64,000 nt of DNA from Kitasatospora sp044457565 (GCF_044457565.1 NZ_JBITGZ010000011.1:124001-188000); one strand, 5' to 3'; shown: positions 42,304 to 50,826, counted from the stretch's first letter. Notes: generated by a model from the letters alone, not told the origin. Made by a program: numbers and translations.

Positions 42304-43286
42304 CAGTGGCGCACCCGGGGGTCCAGGGCGGCGTGCAGGGTGTCCGCGAGGAAGCCGGAGGCGAGCACCACCACCGCCGCGAACAGGTTGACCGCGACCA
42401 CCGCGTTGACGTCCTGCTCGTTGATCGACTGGATGAACCACTCGCCCATCCCGTGCCAGCCGAAGATGGTCTCGGTGAAGGCCGCGCCGGTGAAGATGCC
42501 CAGGAAGCTGTAGGCGAACATCGTCGACATCGGGATGACGGCCGTCCGCAGCCCGTGCTTGAGCAGCGCGCGGTTGCGGGTCAGGCCCTTGGCCTCGGCG
42601 GTGCGCAGGTAGTCGGAGCCGAGCACGTCCAGCATGGTGCCGCGCTGGTAGCGGCTGTACGTGGCCAGGCCGCCGAGGGCGAGCGACAGGGTGGGCAGCA
42701 GCAGGTGCAGCGCCCAGTCGCCGAGGTGGGCGCCGAGGCCGCCGGTCAGGCCGGGGGTCTCGTACCCGGTGAAGGGGACGACCTCGTGGCCGGCGATGTC
42801 CTTGGCGGCGATGGCGCCGTTCTTGAGGAAGAGCGCCACCAGGAAGACGGGGGTGGAGAGCAGGACGAAGGAGAGGACCGTCAGCGCCCGGTCGGAGATC
42901 CGGTACTGCTTGACGGCGCTCCAGGCGCCGGCGGCGACGCCGAGCGCCATGCCGAGCAGGCTTCCGATCAGCAGCAGGCGCAGCGAGACCCAGATCCGGC
43001 GGCCGAAGTCCTCGTTCACCGGGGTGTCGTGGATGGTGCGGCCGAGGTCGCCGCGCAGCAGGAGGCCGCCCGCCCAGTGACCGAAGCGTTCGACGACCGG
43101 GGTGTGGTCGTTGATGTTGAGCGCGGTGAGCTGGCGGTCGACGGAGGCGGGTGCGGGCCTGGGCACCTTGGACTCGAAGTAGGCGCGCGGCTGGAGGGCG
43201 GCGCAGGAGAGCGCGTAGGCCAGGAAGACGGCGGCGACCAGCAGCACCGCGTAGTAGCTCAGGCGCTTCGCCAGGTAGCGGATCAT
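42303..43286 (-). CDS. ABC importer permease (DppB/OppB type)
   Basis: A 327-residue permease with six transmembrane helices. The start MIRYLAKRLSYYAVLLV is typical of OppB, and the coupling loop is LRTAEAKGLTRNRALLKHGL. A periplasmic loop of about 70 residues lies after the first helix. No ribosome site precedes its ATG. Instead the ATG overlaps the stop of a short 15-codon frame that has its own weak GAAGG site, so translation may be re-initiated from that leader. First full gene of the minus-strand operon. Confidence 0.93.
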   Translation of the reverse strand: MIRYLAKRLSYYAVLLVAAVFLAYALSCAALQPRAYFESKVPRPAPASVDRQLTALNINDHTPVVERFGHWAGGLLLRGDLGRTIHDTPVNEDFGRRIWVSLRLLLIGSLLGMALGVAAGAWSAVKQYRISDRALTVLSFVLLSTPVFLVALFLKNGAIAAKDIAGHEVVPFTGYETPGLTGGLGAHLGDWALHLLLPTLSLALGGLATYSRYQRGTMLDVLGSDYLRTAEAKGLTRNRALLKHGLRTAVIPMSTMFAYSFLGIFTGAAFTETIFGWHGMGEWFIQSINEQDVNAVVAVNLFAAVVVLASGFLADTLHAALDPRVRH

Positions 43287-43333
43287 CAGCCGCCGCCGGG
43301 GGCGGGGGTGTTGTTCGGGTGCCTGGTGGGCAT
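43286..43333 (-). CDS. Possible 15-codon leader peptide before dppB
   Basis: A short frame ATG-43333 to TGA encodes MPTRHPNNTPAPGGG. Its TGA overlaps the dppB ATG as TGATG, exactly like the dppB/dppC junction. GAAGG lies 9 bases before its start. No conservation data are available, so it may be chance. Confidence 0.35.
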   Translation of the reverse strand: MPTRHPNNTPAPGGG

Positions 43334-43659
43334 GGCGATCCGGCCTTCGCTCGGTGGGGGTGGTCGAGGCGGTTCAAAGCGGTGCGTCGGGGTGGCCGAG
43401 GCGGCTTCGGGCAGTGCTTCGGGTGCGGCCGACCCTGGTGGGGCAAGCCGCAGGGCAGAGTCTTGCACCGCTCCACGGCCGCGGTGTTGCGGCGGTGTTG
43501 CGGCCCGTGTCGATCGGATCAGGGCTGCTGTCGGTCCTCTGGTACTCCTCCTGATCCGCTGTTACGTTCGGCTGGCCGGCACCGACTTGGCTGCCCACGC
43601 TCAAGTGTCGCCACACCTGGCGGCACGCAACTCGTCGAAACTCGCTGAGGAGATCCCTC
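43287..43659. other. 373-bp divergent spacer, ABC permeases / binding protein
   Basis: Apart from the short leader frame I see no gene. Both the permease operon and the binding-protein gene must be transcribed from here, in opposite directions, so common control is likely. No operator is recognised. Confidence 0.5.
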
Positions 43660-45363
43660 ATGGACGCATCCACCACCGCCCGCCGCTTCAGTCGGGTGGC
43701 CGCGACCGCCATCGCCGTGGCCCTGGCGGCGACCGCCTGCACCTCGGGCAGCGGTGGGTCGGCCGACAACGTGGTCAAGAGCGAGGCGCCGAGACAGGAC
43801 TCCCAGGACATCAACGCCAAGCCGTTGGAGCAGATCAAGGACGGCGGCGAGGTGCGCTTCCCGCTCTACCAGTGGATCACCCAGTGGAACCCGTTCCAGG
43901 TCGACGGGCGCTACGGGGACGGCGTGGAGATCATGCGGGCGGTGGAGCCCAGCCTGTTCTCCGTGGACGCCACCGGCACCTTCCGCCCGGTCTCCGACTA
44001 CCTGCTCGACGCCAAGGTCACCTCCACCTCGCCCCAGGTGATCACCTACAAGCTCAACCCCAAGGCCAAGTGGTCCGACGGCAAGCCGCTGAGCTACCTG
44101 GACTTCAAGGCCGACTGGCAGGCCAGCAACGGCAAGGACCCGGCCTACAACATCGCCGACTCCGCCGGCTACGAGCTGATCTCCGCGGTCGAGCAGGGCG
44201 CGGACCAGGGCGAGGTCAAGGTGACCTTCTCGCAGCCGTACGCGGACTGGCAGAACCTGTTCCGCCCGCTGATCCCGGCGGCCGGCATCGCCACCCCGGA
44301 GGACTTCAACCAGGGCTGGGTAGAGAAGATCCCGATCACGGCCGGCCCGCTGAAGATCGGCACGGCGGACAAGACGGCGCAGACCATCACCCTGGTGCCC
44401 GACCCCAACTGGTGGGGGCAGAAGGCCAAGCTGGACCGGATCACGTTCCGGGTGATGTCCCAGTCCGCCACCACCCAGGCCTACCTCAACAACGAGATCG
44501 ACGAGGCCACCGCCGGCACCGCGACGGCGTACGGCCAGCTCAAGGACGCCAAGGACACGGTGATCCGGGCCGCCAGCCCATGGGACGAGGTACACGTGTC
44601 GTTCGGCGGGGGCGGCGCGCTGGCCGACCAGAAGGTGCGCCAGGCGCTGGGGCGGGCACTGGACCGGCAGTCACTGATCAAGATCGCAAACAACGGGGTG
44701 CCGATCGAGTTCAAGCTGCTCGGCAACCACATCTACATGCCCAACCAGACGGGCTACCAGGACAACTCGGGGGACTGGGGCAGGTTCGACCTCGGGGCGG
44801 CGAAGAAGCTGCTGGAGGACGCCGGATGGAAGGACGCCGGCGCCGGCCAGCCGCGCACCAAGGACGGCCAGCCGCTGGAACTGCACTGGGTGTTCAACGA
44901 CGCCGCCCCGCAGGCCCAGGTCGACCTCGCCACGGCCGCCCAGTCGATGTGGCTGGCGGCCGGCGTGAAGGTCGTCATCGACAAGGTGGCCGGTAACGAC
45001 TTCTTCACCAAGTACGTCAACACCGGCAAGTTCGACATCGCCAGCTGGCGCAACACCGACTCCTTCCCGCTCTCCAGCAGCCTGCTGAACTTCAGGCTCC
45101 CGCAGGGCGACAACGTGTTCGGCAACTTCTCCAAGCTGGGCAGCGCCGAGATCGACGCACTGTTGCAGAAGGCCGCCGGCTCGGTGGATCCGGTGGAGGC
45201 CGCCAAGCTCTACAACCAGGCCGACGCCAAGATCTGGGAGCTCGGCCACACCGTCGAGCTCTACCAGCGCCCGACGGTGCTGGCGGTGCGCAAGGGACTG
45301 GCCAACGACGGTGCCTTCGGGCTGGCCAGCCTGGACTACGCGAAGGTCGGCTGGGAGAAGTAG
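43660..45363 (+). CDS. ABC importer substrate-binding lipoprotein (SBP family 5)
   Basis: A 567-residue extracytoplasmic binding protein of the DppA/OppA type (SBP_bac_5). The leader ends in a lipobox at Cys27 (ALAATACTSG). The family core is visible in WITQWNPFQVDGRYGDGVEI, YKLNPKAKWSDGKPLSYLDF, and KVRQALGRALDRQSLIKIAN. The ligand may be a peptide or an oligosaccharide, since this family covers both. The ATG has GAGGAGAT upstream. It is divergent from the permease-ATPase operon at 39179-43286 and surely its binding component. Confidence 0.95.
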   Translation: MDASTTARRFSRVAATAIAVALAATACTSGSGGSADNVVKSEAPRQDSQDINAKPLEQIKDGGEVRFPLYQWITQWNPFQVDGRYGDGVEIMRAVEPSLFSVDATGTFRPVSDYLLDAKVTSTSPQVITYKLNPKAKWSDGKPLSYLDFKADWQASNGKDPAYNIADSAGYELISAVEQGADQGEVKVTFSQPYADWQNLFRPLIPAAGIATPEDFNQGWVEKIPITAGPLKIGTADKTAQTITLVPDPNWWGQKAKLDRITFRVMSQSATTQAYLNNEIDEATAGTATAYGQLKDAKDTVIRAASPWDEVHVSFGGGGALADQKVRQALGRALDRQSLIKIANNGVPIEFKLLGNHIYMPNQTGYQDNSGDWGRFDLGAAKKLLEDAGWKDAGAGQPRTKDGQPLELHWVFNDAAPQAQVDLATAAQSMWLAAGVKVVIDKVAGNDFFTKYVNTGKFDIASWRNTDSFPLSSSLLNFRLPQGDNVFGNFSKLGSAEIDALLQKAAGSVDPVEAAKLYNQADAKIWELGHTVELYQRPTVLAVRKGLANDGAFGLASLDYAKVGWEK

Positions 45364-45796
45364 GGCGGCAGGCGCGGGCACGGGCGTAGTTGCGGGCGCG
45401 GGCGAAGGCGAACGCACGGGCGAAGGCGCTGGCGAGCAGCGCGGTGATCACGAGGCCGGGGCGTGGGCACGGAGGGGTCGGCATTGCGCCACCCCCCTTG
45501 TCCCGCCGCCGGCCTTGACCTTCCGCGTTGCCCGCAGGCCGCCCGTGTCGTCGTTCCACTTGATTCCAATCGGTGACGAATCTAGCGGGCGATCGGCGTG
45601 CACAGGACTTCCGGCGCGGGGCGCGCCCGGATCCGGTCGAGCTGTCACCCGGTTCGCGCACCGTTCCGTCAACTATGGCTGACGGTACGGCAAAACGGTC
45701 GAAACGGGGAGATCCGGCGTGCCGCAGCGGTGCGTGCGCCGAGGCCCGCGCGCTGCCAGGATCACCCGAGACAGCATCCGTCCCGAAGGCGAGGCC
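45364..45796. other. 433-bp spacer between binding protein and LtrA genes
   Basis: No gene is supported. The left 80 bases are a G/C purine-skewed tract with repeats of CGGGCGAAGGCG. At 45661-45690 lies a dyad CCGTTCCGTCA-8-TGACGGTACGG with one T-T mismatch, a good operator candidate for the LtrA gene 107 bases on. Confidence 0.5.
45661..45690. promoter_or_regulatory. Candidate operator before the second LtrA gene
   Basis: Arms of 4 and 6 bp, separated by one T-T mismatch, flank an 8-base centre ACTATGGC. The regulator is unknown. Confidence 0.4.
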
Positions 45797-47035
45797 ATGG
45801 CCAGCGAGTCCGCCGCATCCCACCCGCCCCAGCAGCCCCGCCCGTCCGGCTCGTCCAGCCCGGCGGACCTGGCCTACGACGACTCGCGTCCGGTGCGGCC
45901 GATGGTGCCGCGCAGCCGGGACGAACCGCACCGCGTGGCGACCCCGCTGGAACTCTTCTTCGACCTCTGCTTCGTGGTCGCCGTCGCCCAGGCGGGCCGC
46001 GAACTGGCGCACGACCTCGCCGAGAGCCACCTCGCCGCCGGCCTGACCGGCTACCTGCTGGCCTTCTTCGCCATCTGGTGGGCGTGGATGAACTTCACCT
46101 GGTTCGCCTCCGCCTACGACTGCGACGACGTGCCCTACCGGGTCACCACACTGGTGCAGATCGCCGGCGTGCTGATCCTCGCCGCCGGGGTGCCCCGGAT
46201 GTTCGCCGACCACGACCTCACGCTCTCGGTCATCGGCTACGTGGTGATGCGCCTGGCCATGGTCACCCAGTGGCTGCGCGCCGCCGCCGGCGAGAGCGGC
46301 CAGGCCCGGACGGTCGCGCTGCGCTACGCGGTCGGCATCACGCTCTGCCAGATCGGCTGGGTCGTGGTGCTCACCCTGCCGGAGAGCACCCGGCCGGACG
46401 TGATCCCGCTCGGGGTGCTGGCCGAGCTCTCGGTGCCGGTCATCGCCGAGCTGCGCACCCAGACCACCTGGCACCCGCACCACATCGCCGAGCGCTACGG
46501 CCTGTTCACCCTGATCGTGCTCGGCGAGACGGTGTCCGCCGCGACCATCGCCGTACAGTCGGCGGTCGACGAGCACCGGGCGCTGTCCGAGCTGATCCCG
46601 CTCGCGGCCGGCGGTCTGCTGATCTGCTTCTCGGCCTGGTGGATCTACTTCGCCCGCTCGGTGCACGAGCATCTGCGCTCCAACCGCCAGGCATTCCTGT
46701 GGGGTTACGGCCACTACCTGGTGTACGGCTCGGCCGCCGCGATCGGGGCCGGTCTGGAGGTCGCCGTCGAACACGCCGTCGGCAACGCCCACATCTCGGC
46801 GACCGCCGCCACCGCCACGGTGACCGTCCCGACCGCCGTCTATCTCTTCACCGTCTGGTTGCTGCACTCCCGGCACACCAAGAGCGGCGTCGCGCAGGTG
46901 CTGGCGCCGGCCGCCGCCGTGGTGGTGCTGGCCTGCACGGCGTTCGGTGACGACGGCGTACTGGCCGCGGGCCTGGTGAGCGCGCTGACCGTCGCGCTGG
47001 GCGTCGCCCTTCACGCGCGCGAGGGCCGCCGGTAG
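45797..47035 (+). CDS. LtrA family multi-pass membrane protein (copy 2)
   Basis: A 412-residue LtrA-family protein with about twelve hydrophobic segments. The family signature is VATPLELFFDLCFVVAVAQ near residue 48, and the central HHIAERYGLFTLIVLGETV block is conserved. The disordered N-terminus is about 45 residues. It is clearly a diverged paralogue of the protein at 16359-17675, not a recent duplicate. Function unknown. Its last 25 bases overlap the 3' end of the convergent LysR gene. Confidence 0.9.
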   Translation: MASESAASHPPQQPRPSGSSSPADLAYDDSRPVRPMVPRSRDEPHRVATPLELFFDLCFVVAVAQAGRELAHDLAESHLAAGLTGYLLAFFAIWWAWMNFTWFASAYDCDDVPYRVTTLVQIAGVLILAAGVPRMFADHDLTLSVIGYVVMRLAMVTQWLRAAAGESGQARTVALRYAVGITLCQIGWVVVLTLPESTRPDVIPLGVLAELSVPVIAELRTQTTWHPHHIAERYGLFTLIVLGETVSAATIAVQSAVDEHRALSELIPLAAGGLLICFSAWWIYFARSVHEHLRSNRQAFLWGYGHYLVYGSAAAIGAGLEVAVEHAVGNAHISATAATATVTVPTAVYLFTVWLLHSRHTKSGVAQVLAPAAAVVVLACTAFGDDGVLAAGLVSALTVALGVALHAREGRR

Positions 47036-48228
47036 GAACGCGTCCCGACGGACTCGGGCACCCTGAGCCCGAGCGGCGCGGGGCCCGGGCACGGGATGCC
47101 GGGGTACGGCACGCCCGGGTACGGCCCGCCCGGGCGCGAAGGCTCCGGGGCGAGGTCCGGCGGCAGTTCGCGCGGTACGTCGCGCGGGAGATCCGGCACG
47201 AGGTCGAGGTCGGCCATGAGGTCGAGGTCCGGCACGAGGTCCGTCGACGGCAGGGGCAGCGGCGGGCCGAGCAGGTGCTGAAGGGTGCTGCGGTGCCGCC
47301 GCAGCCAGGCGAGGTACGTGGGGTTGACCCGGGCCAGGCCGATGTAGGCGGCGCGGAGATCGCCGTACAGGGCGTCCAGTGCCGGGGCGCTCAGGGCGCT
47401 GGAACGCCAGGCCAGCAGCAGCCGTACCGCGAGCGGGTCGCCCTGGACGGGCCGCACCACCGTGCCGGGCCCGGCCAGCGAGGTGGGCTGGCAGGGGCGG
47501 ACGGCCTCCCCGGAGGCGACCAGCTCGGCGGCCGTCACGTTGTCGCGGACCTGCACCACGCGCGGGTTGAGCCCGGCCTCGGTGAACATCCGGCGCATCG
47601 CCGCGTACTCGTGGTCGGCGCTCGGGTCCACCATCCAGGTGTCGTGCGCGAGGTCGGCGAGCCGCACCTCCGGCAGCGCGGCGGCCGGATGCCCCACGGA
47701 CAGCGCGACGAACTGCGGCTCGCGGGCCACCAGTACGCGCTGCTCCGCCTCCTGCGGCACCCGCAGCGGGAAGCCCTCGCTCTCGTGCACGAGGGCGACG
47801 TCGAGCTGGTCGTCCGCGACCATCCGCAGCAGGGCGTTGGCCGAGATGTCGATGTGGATGGTGGTGTCGGTCTCGGGTAACCGGTCGTGGACCCGGCGCA
47901 GCCAGGCGGCCACCGCGCGGCTGCCCACGCTGCCGATCCGCAGCCGCCGCTTCTCGGCGCCGGCCGCCTCCTGGCGGGCCGCGCTGACCAGCGCGGCCAT
48001 CTCGGTGATGATCGGCCGGGCCCGGGACAGCACCGAGTGGCCGAGCGCGGTGGGCCGGCTGCCGGTCCGCTCACGGGTGAACAGCCGCCCCCCGATGGAG
48101 CGTTCGATGCGGTGCAGCTGGGTGGTGAGGGACGGCTGGGTCATGCCGAGCCGCAGTGCGGCCTTGCGCACACTGCCGGTGTCCGCGATCGCGCACAGCA
48201 CGCGGAGGTGTCTCACGTCGAGCTCCAC
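47011..48228 (-). CDS. LysR family regulator divergent from snapalysin (SnpR-like)
   Basis: A 405-residue LysR-type transcriptional regulator. The winged helix-turn-helix occupies residues 2-60 (GSVRKAALRLGMTQPSLTTQ), and the effector domain follows to about residue 310. In known streptomycetes the small neutral protease gene snpA is activated by such a divergent LysR gene, and the arrangement here is the same. An unusual tail of about 85 residues has Asp/Leu/Pro repeats (PDLDLMADLDLVPDLP) and then PGGPYPGVPYPGIPCPGP. It overlaps the LtrA gene by 25 bases. GTG 48228 is preferred since it opens the HTH. An ATG at 48270 is possible. Confidence 0.9.
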   Translation of the reverse strand: MELDVRHLRVLCAIADTGSVRKAALRLGMTQPSLTTQLHRIERSIGGRLFTRERTGSRPTALGHSVLSRARPIITEMAALVSAARQEAAGAEKRRLRIGSVGSRAVAAWLRRVHDRLPETDTTIHIDISANALLRMVADDQLDVALVHESEGFPLRVPQEAEQRVLVAREPQFVALSVGHPAAALPEVRLADLAHDTWMVDPSADHEYAAMRRMFTEAGLNPRVVQVRDNVTAAELVASGEAVRPCQPTSLAGPGTVVRPVQGDPLAVRLLLAWRSSALSAPALDALYGDLRAAYIGLARVNPTYLAWLRRHRSTLQHLLGPPLPLPSTDLVPDLDLMADLDLVPDLPRDVPRELPPDLAPEPSRPGGPYPGVPYPGIPCPGPAPLGLRVPESVGTRSYRRPSRA

Positions 48229-48332
48229 CTTCGGAGCATAACCACGGCACAGCGCTGTCGCCAGGGACATGTCAGAGGGTGAGACTGCCGGGACGCCCTG
48301 TCATCGGGGCTATTGGGCGGGGCTATCGCCGG

Positions 48333-48338
48333 TTGACA
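48333..48338 (+). promoter_or_regulatory. Candidate -35 box of the snapalysin gene
   Basis: TTGACA lies 105 bases before the snpA ATG, within the divergent spacer shared with the LysR gene. Just upstream GGGGCTAT is repeated twice (48305 and 48319), a possible regulator contact. No good -10 box was seen 17 bases on. Confidence 0.35.
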
Positions 48339-48443
48339 TCATCCGCCCGGCCGCCGCGCTGGATGAAGCTCTGTGTTCAACAGTTCAATCCGGTTCCGAA
48401 GTCGCCCCAACGGCTGCGGAACTCGCGAATCGGAGTCCCCCAC

Positions 48444-49091
48444 ATGAACCGTTCCATGACCGTGCTCTCGGCTGCCCTCGGACTGGTCCTCGCGGCCGGT
48501 GCCGCTGCCGTGCCCGCGTCCGCTGCCACCACCGCTGCTCCCCGGCAGGGGTACGTGGCCAGCTCGTACGAGGGCTCGGCCGCCGAGCAGGCCAACAACG
48601 AGGCCTTCTACGAGGCCGTGATGAAGTCCGCCCTGGCCAAGCAGGAGGCGACGCCCTTCCTCAAGGCCGTCACCGTCACCTACGACCCGAGCTCCGCACC
48701 GTCCTTCGCCGGCGAGATAGCCCGCAGTGCGCAGATCTGGAACAGCTCCGTGCGCAACGTCCAGCTCCGCGCCGGCAGCAACGCCGACTTCCGCTACTAC
48801 GAGGGCAACGACGAGAGCGGCTCGTACGCCAGCACCGACGGCCACGGCGGCGGCTACATCTTCCTCGACTACAGCCAGAACGAGAAGTACGACTCCACCC
48901 GCGTCATCGCCCACGAGACCGGCCACGTGCTCGGTCTGCCCGACCACTACTCCGGCCCGTGCAGCGAGCTGATGTCCGGTGGCGGCCCCGGCACCTCCTG
49001 CACCAACGCGTACCCCAACTCCCGGGAGAAGACCCGCGTCAACTCCCTCTGGGCGAACGGCCTGGCGGCCGCCGTCCCGGCAGCCGGCTGA
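48444..49091 (+). CDS. snpA: Snapalysin (small neutral metalloprotease, M7)
   Basis: A 215-residue secreted zinc protease of family M7. A Sec signal peptide of about 28 residues (ending PASA) and a propeptide precede the catalytic domain, with the zinc motif HETGHVLGLPDHY (HExxHxxGxxD), where Asp is the third ligand as in snapalysin. Two Cys after it (PCSELMSG and TSCTNAYP) should form the disulfide known in the family. ATG 48444. A strong terminator hairpin follows. Expected to degrade extracellular protein under control of the divergent LysR regulator. Confidence 0.95.
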   Translation: MNRSMTVLSAALGLVLAAGAAAVPASAATTAAPRQGYVASSYEGSAAEQANNEAFYEAVMKSALAKQEATPFLKAVTVTYDPSSAPSFAGEIARSAQIWNSSVRNVQLRAGSNADFRYYEGNDESGSYASTDGHGGGYIFLDYSQNEKYDSTRVIAHETGHVLGLPDHYSGPCSELMSGGGPGTSCTNAYPNSREKTRVNSLWANGLAAAVPAAG

Positions 49092-49111
49092 CCCCGGCGG
49101 CACTCACACAC

Positions 49112-49152
49112 CTCTGCGCCCGGCCCCCAGTCAGCGGGGGTCGGGCGCAGAG
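49112..49152 (+). terminator. Terminator after snpA
   Basis: A 17-bp stem with one G-U wobble (49112-49128 with 49136-49152) and a 7-base loop begins 20 bases after the snpA stop. Confidence 0.8.
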
Positions 49153-49244
49153 CCGTGCCCGCGGCGGGCCGGACGGCCGGCGGAGCTAACGAATCCGTCA
49201 CGCCCGGTGGGAATCCGGCGCCCGGCCGGGAGGGCGTTGGCAGC

Positions 49245-49386
49245 ATGAGTGATCCGATGACGCAGACCGACACCCGCTCGCTCGCCAGGCCGCAGCGTCG
49301 GGTGGAGGTCGACCGCACGGACGGGAACCCACACATCCATGCTCTGGCCGCCGCCGCCCGCCGCCCTGACGCCCCCTCCGTCCGAG
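49245..49386 (+). other. Alternative 5' coding segment in another frame
   Basis: ATG 49245, 8-9 bases after GGGAGGG, opens a frame beginning MSDPMTQTDTRSLARPQ with G/C-rich third positions until about 49385. It then overlaps the DUF6313 frame. It could be the true N-terminus of that gene (one-base slip in a GCC-rich tract) or a separate small gene. Confidence 0.4.
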
Positions 49387-50019
49387 TCGCGGGGCGACCG
49401 TCTGCGGCGGGTGTTCAGGTCACGCAAGGCGCTGGCGGGCCTCACCCAGTGGTTCATCGACTTCGCCGTGTTCCTGCTGGTCATGGCGGCCAGCTACGTT
49501 GCCGCGGGAGTCACCCAGGGGTGGAGTGACACCTACAAGGTGCTCACCGGGAACCTGCCCGACGCGGGCAGCCCGGTCCCGTTCGCCAGCTGGGTCGTGT
49601 CGATCATCGGCTGGCTCGTCGCACCGGCGCTGATCGGTGGCCTCGCCGGCCATGTCATCGCGACCCGCATCGCGAACTCGAAGGGTCTGACCACGAGTTC
49701 GCCCTTCGGCAAGCGCACCTTGGGGGACCGGCTCCGGCCACCCGTCGCGATCACGTGGCTCGGCAGCGGATTCCACGCGACCCCCGGCGACGTGCACTTC
49801 CTTGAGTGCTTCGTCCGGCAGGCCCACAAGAACGACTGGCGGACCGCCCAGGACCACTGGGAGGTGGCCGTGGCGGCGGTGATGCGCACGTCCGAGTACG
49901 CCAATCTGGGCAGGGTCGAGACGGTACGGGCCGCGGAGAGCTTCTGCCGGATCATCCTTCGCCTGCTCGGGACGATCGGCGAGTGCCCGGTCTGCGATGC
50001 CAGGCGACCCGGTCCGTGA
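49339..50019 (+). CDS. DUF6313-like membrane protein, start uncertain
   Basis: A 226-residue protein with two transmembrane segments (about residues 38-60 and 83-110) and a soluble C-terminal helical part ending in a CPVC motif (GECPVCDARRPGP). It resembles streptomycete DUF6313 proteins, of unknown function. The ATG at 49339 has only a weak GGGAA upstream. A much better start, ATG 49245 after GGGAGGG, opens a different frame whose codon use is normal for about 45 codons and then fades just where this frame becomes good. A frameshift joining the two is therefore possible. Confidence 0.65.
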   Translation: MLWPPPPAALTPPPSESRGDRLRRVFRSRKALAGLTQWFIDFAVFLLVMAASYVAAGVTQGWSDTYKVLTGNLPDAGSPVPFASWVVSIIGWLVAPALIGGLAGHVIATRIANSKGLTTSSPFGKRTLGDRLRPPVAITWLGSGFHATPGDVHFLECFVRQAHKNDWRTAQDHWEVAVAAVMRTSEYANLGRVETVRAAESFCRIILRLLGTIGECPVCDARRPGP

Positions 50020-50020
50020 T

Positions 50021-50082
50021 CCGGACGATGACCGGTCCGGGAGCCCGGACGATGACCGGCCTGCGAGCCGGGCGATGAGCGG
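50021..50082. repeat. Three 15-bp direct repeats, 23-24 bp apart
   Basis: CCGGACGATGACCGG occurs at 50021 and 50045, and a variant CCGGGCGATGAGCGG at 50068. They fill the gap between the DUF6313 gene and the next small gene. Confidence 0.75.
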
Positions 50083-50123
50083 ACCCGGCCGCCGTGGCAC
50101 ACCGAGGGGAACGAGGATTCGCA

Positions 50124-50420
50124 ATGTCCCAGAACCGAAGCGCCGTTGAGATCGCGCGGTCCATGCTCGGCATGCTCTACCCCGACGCCACGGAGGAGGG
50201 CCTGAGCGAGGCCGCGCAGCTGGTCGTCCGATGGGGATCGGAGGGGCTGGGGAACGACCTCGACGCCGAACTGTCCGAGACCCTGGCCGAGGATCTGGCC
50301 GACATCGCCGGATCCTCCGCCCGCTCCGACGACTTCGTCGGCGAGAGCCACCGAGGACAGGCGCCCCACCGGCGCTGGCGGCTCCCACGGACCGGGCGCG
50401 GCGGCGCGGTGCCGGACTGA
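50124..50420 (+). CDS. Small helical protein of unknown function
   Basis: A 98-residue protein I do not recognise. The first 70 residues predict short acidic helices (VEIARSMLGMLYPDATEEGL, AQLVVRWGSEGLGNDLDAEL), and the tail is basic (RRWRLPRTGRGG). There is no membrane segment or signal. The ATG at 50124 is preceded by a modest GAGG site. An upstream in-frame GTG or CTG would add little. It follows the DUF6313 gene on the same strand, behind the 15-bp repeats, and may form a unit with it. Confidence 0.6.
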   Translation: MSQNRSAVEIARSMLGMLYPDATEEGLSEAAQLVVRWGSEGLGNDLDAELSETLAEDLADIAGSSARSDDFVGESHRGQAPHRRWRLPRTGRGGAVPD

Positions 50421-50826
50421 GCCGCCGCGAACACGCCACTCGCAACACGCTCGCGCGAACCAGGACCGACCGGCCTCAGGCGTCCGAGAGGCGGGGCGGG
50501 CACCAGCCGGCATGAGTCCGCGTGATCCTTGAGTTCTCTACGCTCAGTCGTCAACTACGGCCACGGGCATGCTTCGTACGGGCACGCCATCGACGCCTTG
50601 TCGCCTCTTCTGCGGTTCGTCGGGATGACGCGCTCTTACGAGCCCCGCCCGAGCTTCGGCAACCTTGGTCAGGACCTCGCCAGGCACAGACCTGGCGAGG
50701 GGCAGGACGGTGTGGGGTGGGGACAGCCCCCGTATCAACCCGGGTGTCAGCAGGCTGGGCGACGGGTGCGGCGGCCCGGCACGCTGGACTCGAACGGTAC
50801 GGGCAACAGAGGCAGGAGCAAGAACG
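50421..50826. other. 406-bp spacer before the serine hydrolase gene
   Basis: No gene is supported on either strand. A perfect 10-bp hairpin lies at 50675-50700 (loop CACAGA), 126 bases before the hydrolase start, and could be a transcript leader structure. Third-position bias in the open frames here is weak. Confidence 0.5.
50675..50700 (+). promoter_or_regulatory. 10-bp hairpin in the serine hydrolase leader
   Basis: CCTCGCCAGG (50675) and CCTGGCGAGG (50691) pair perfectly. No T-tract follows. It could be a weak terminator, an attenuator or an operator. Confidence 0.4.

Noticed and set aside
50544..50826. Remnant coding region on the minus strand before the serine hydrolase gene
   Set aside because: The frame has weak third-position bias, no recognisable domain and no start signal.
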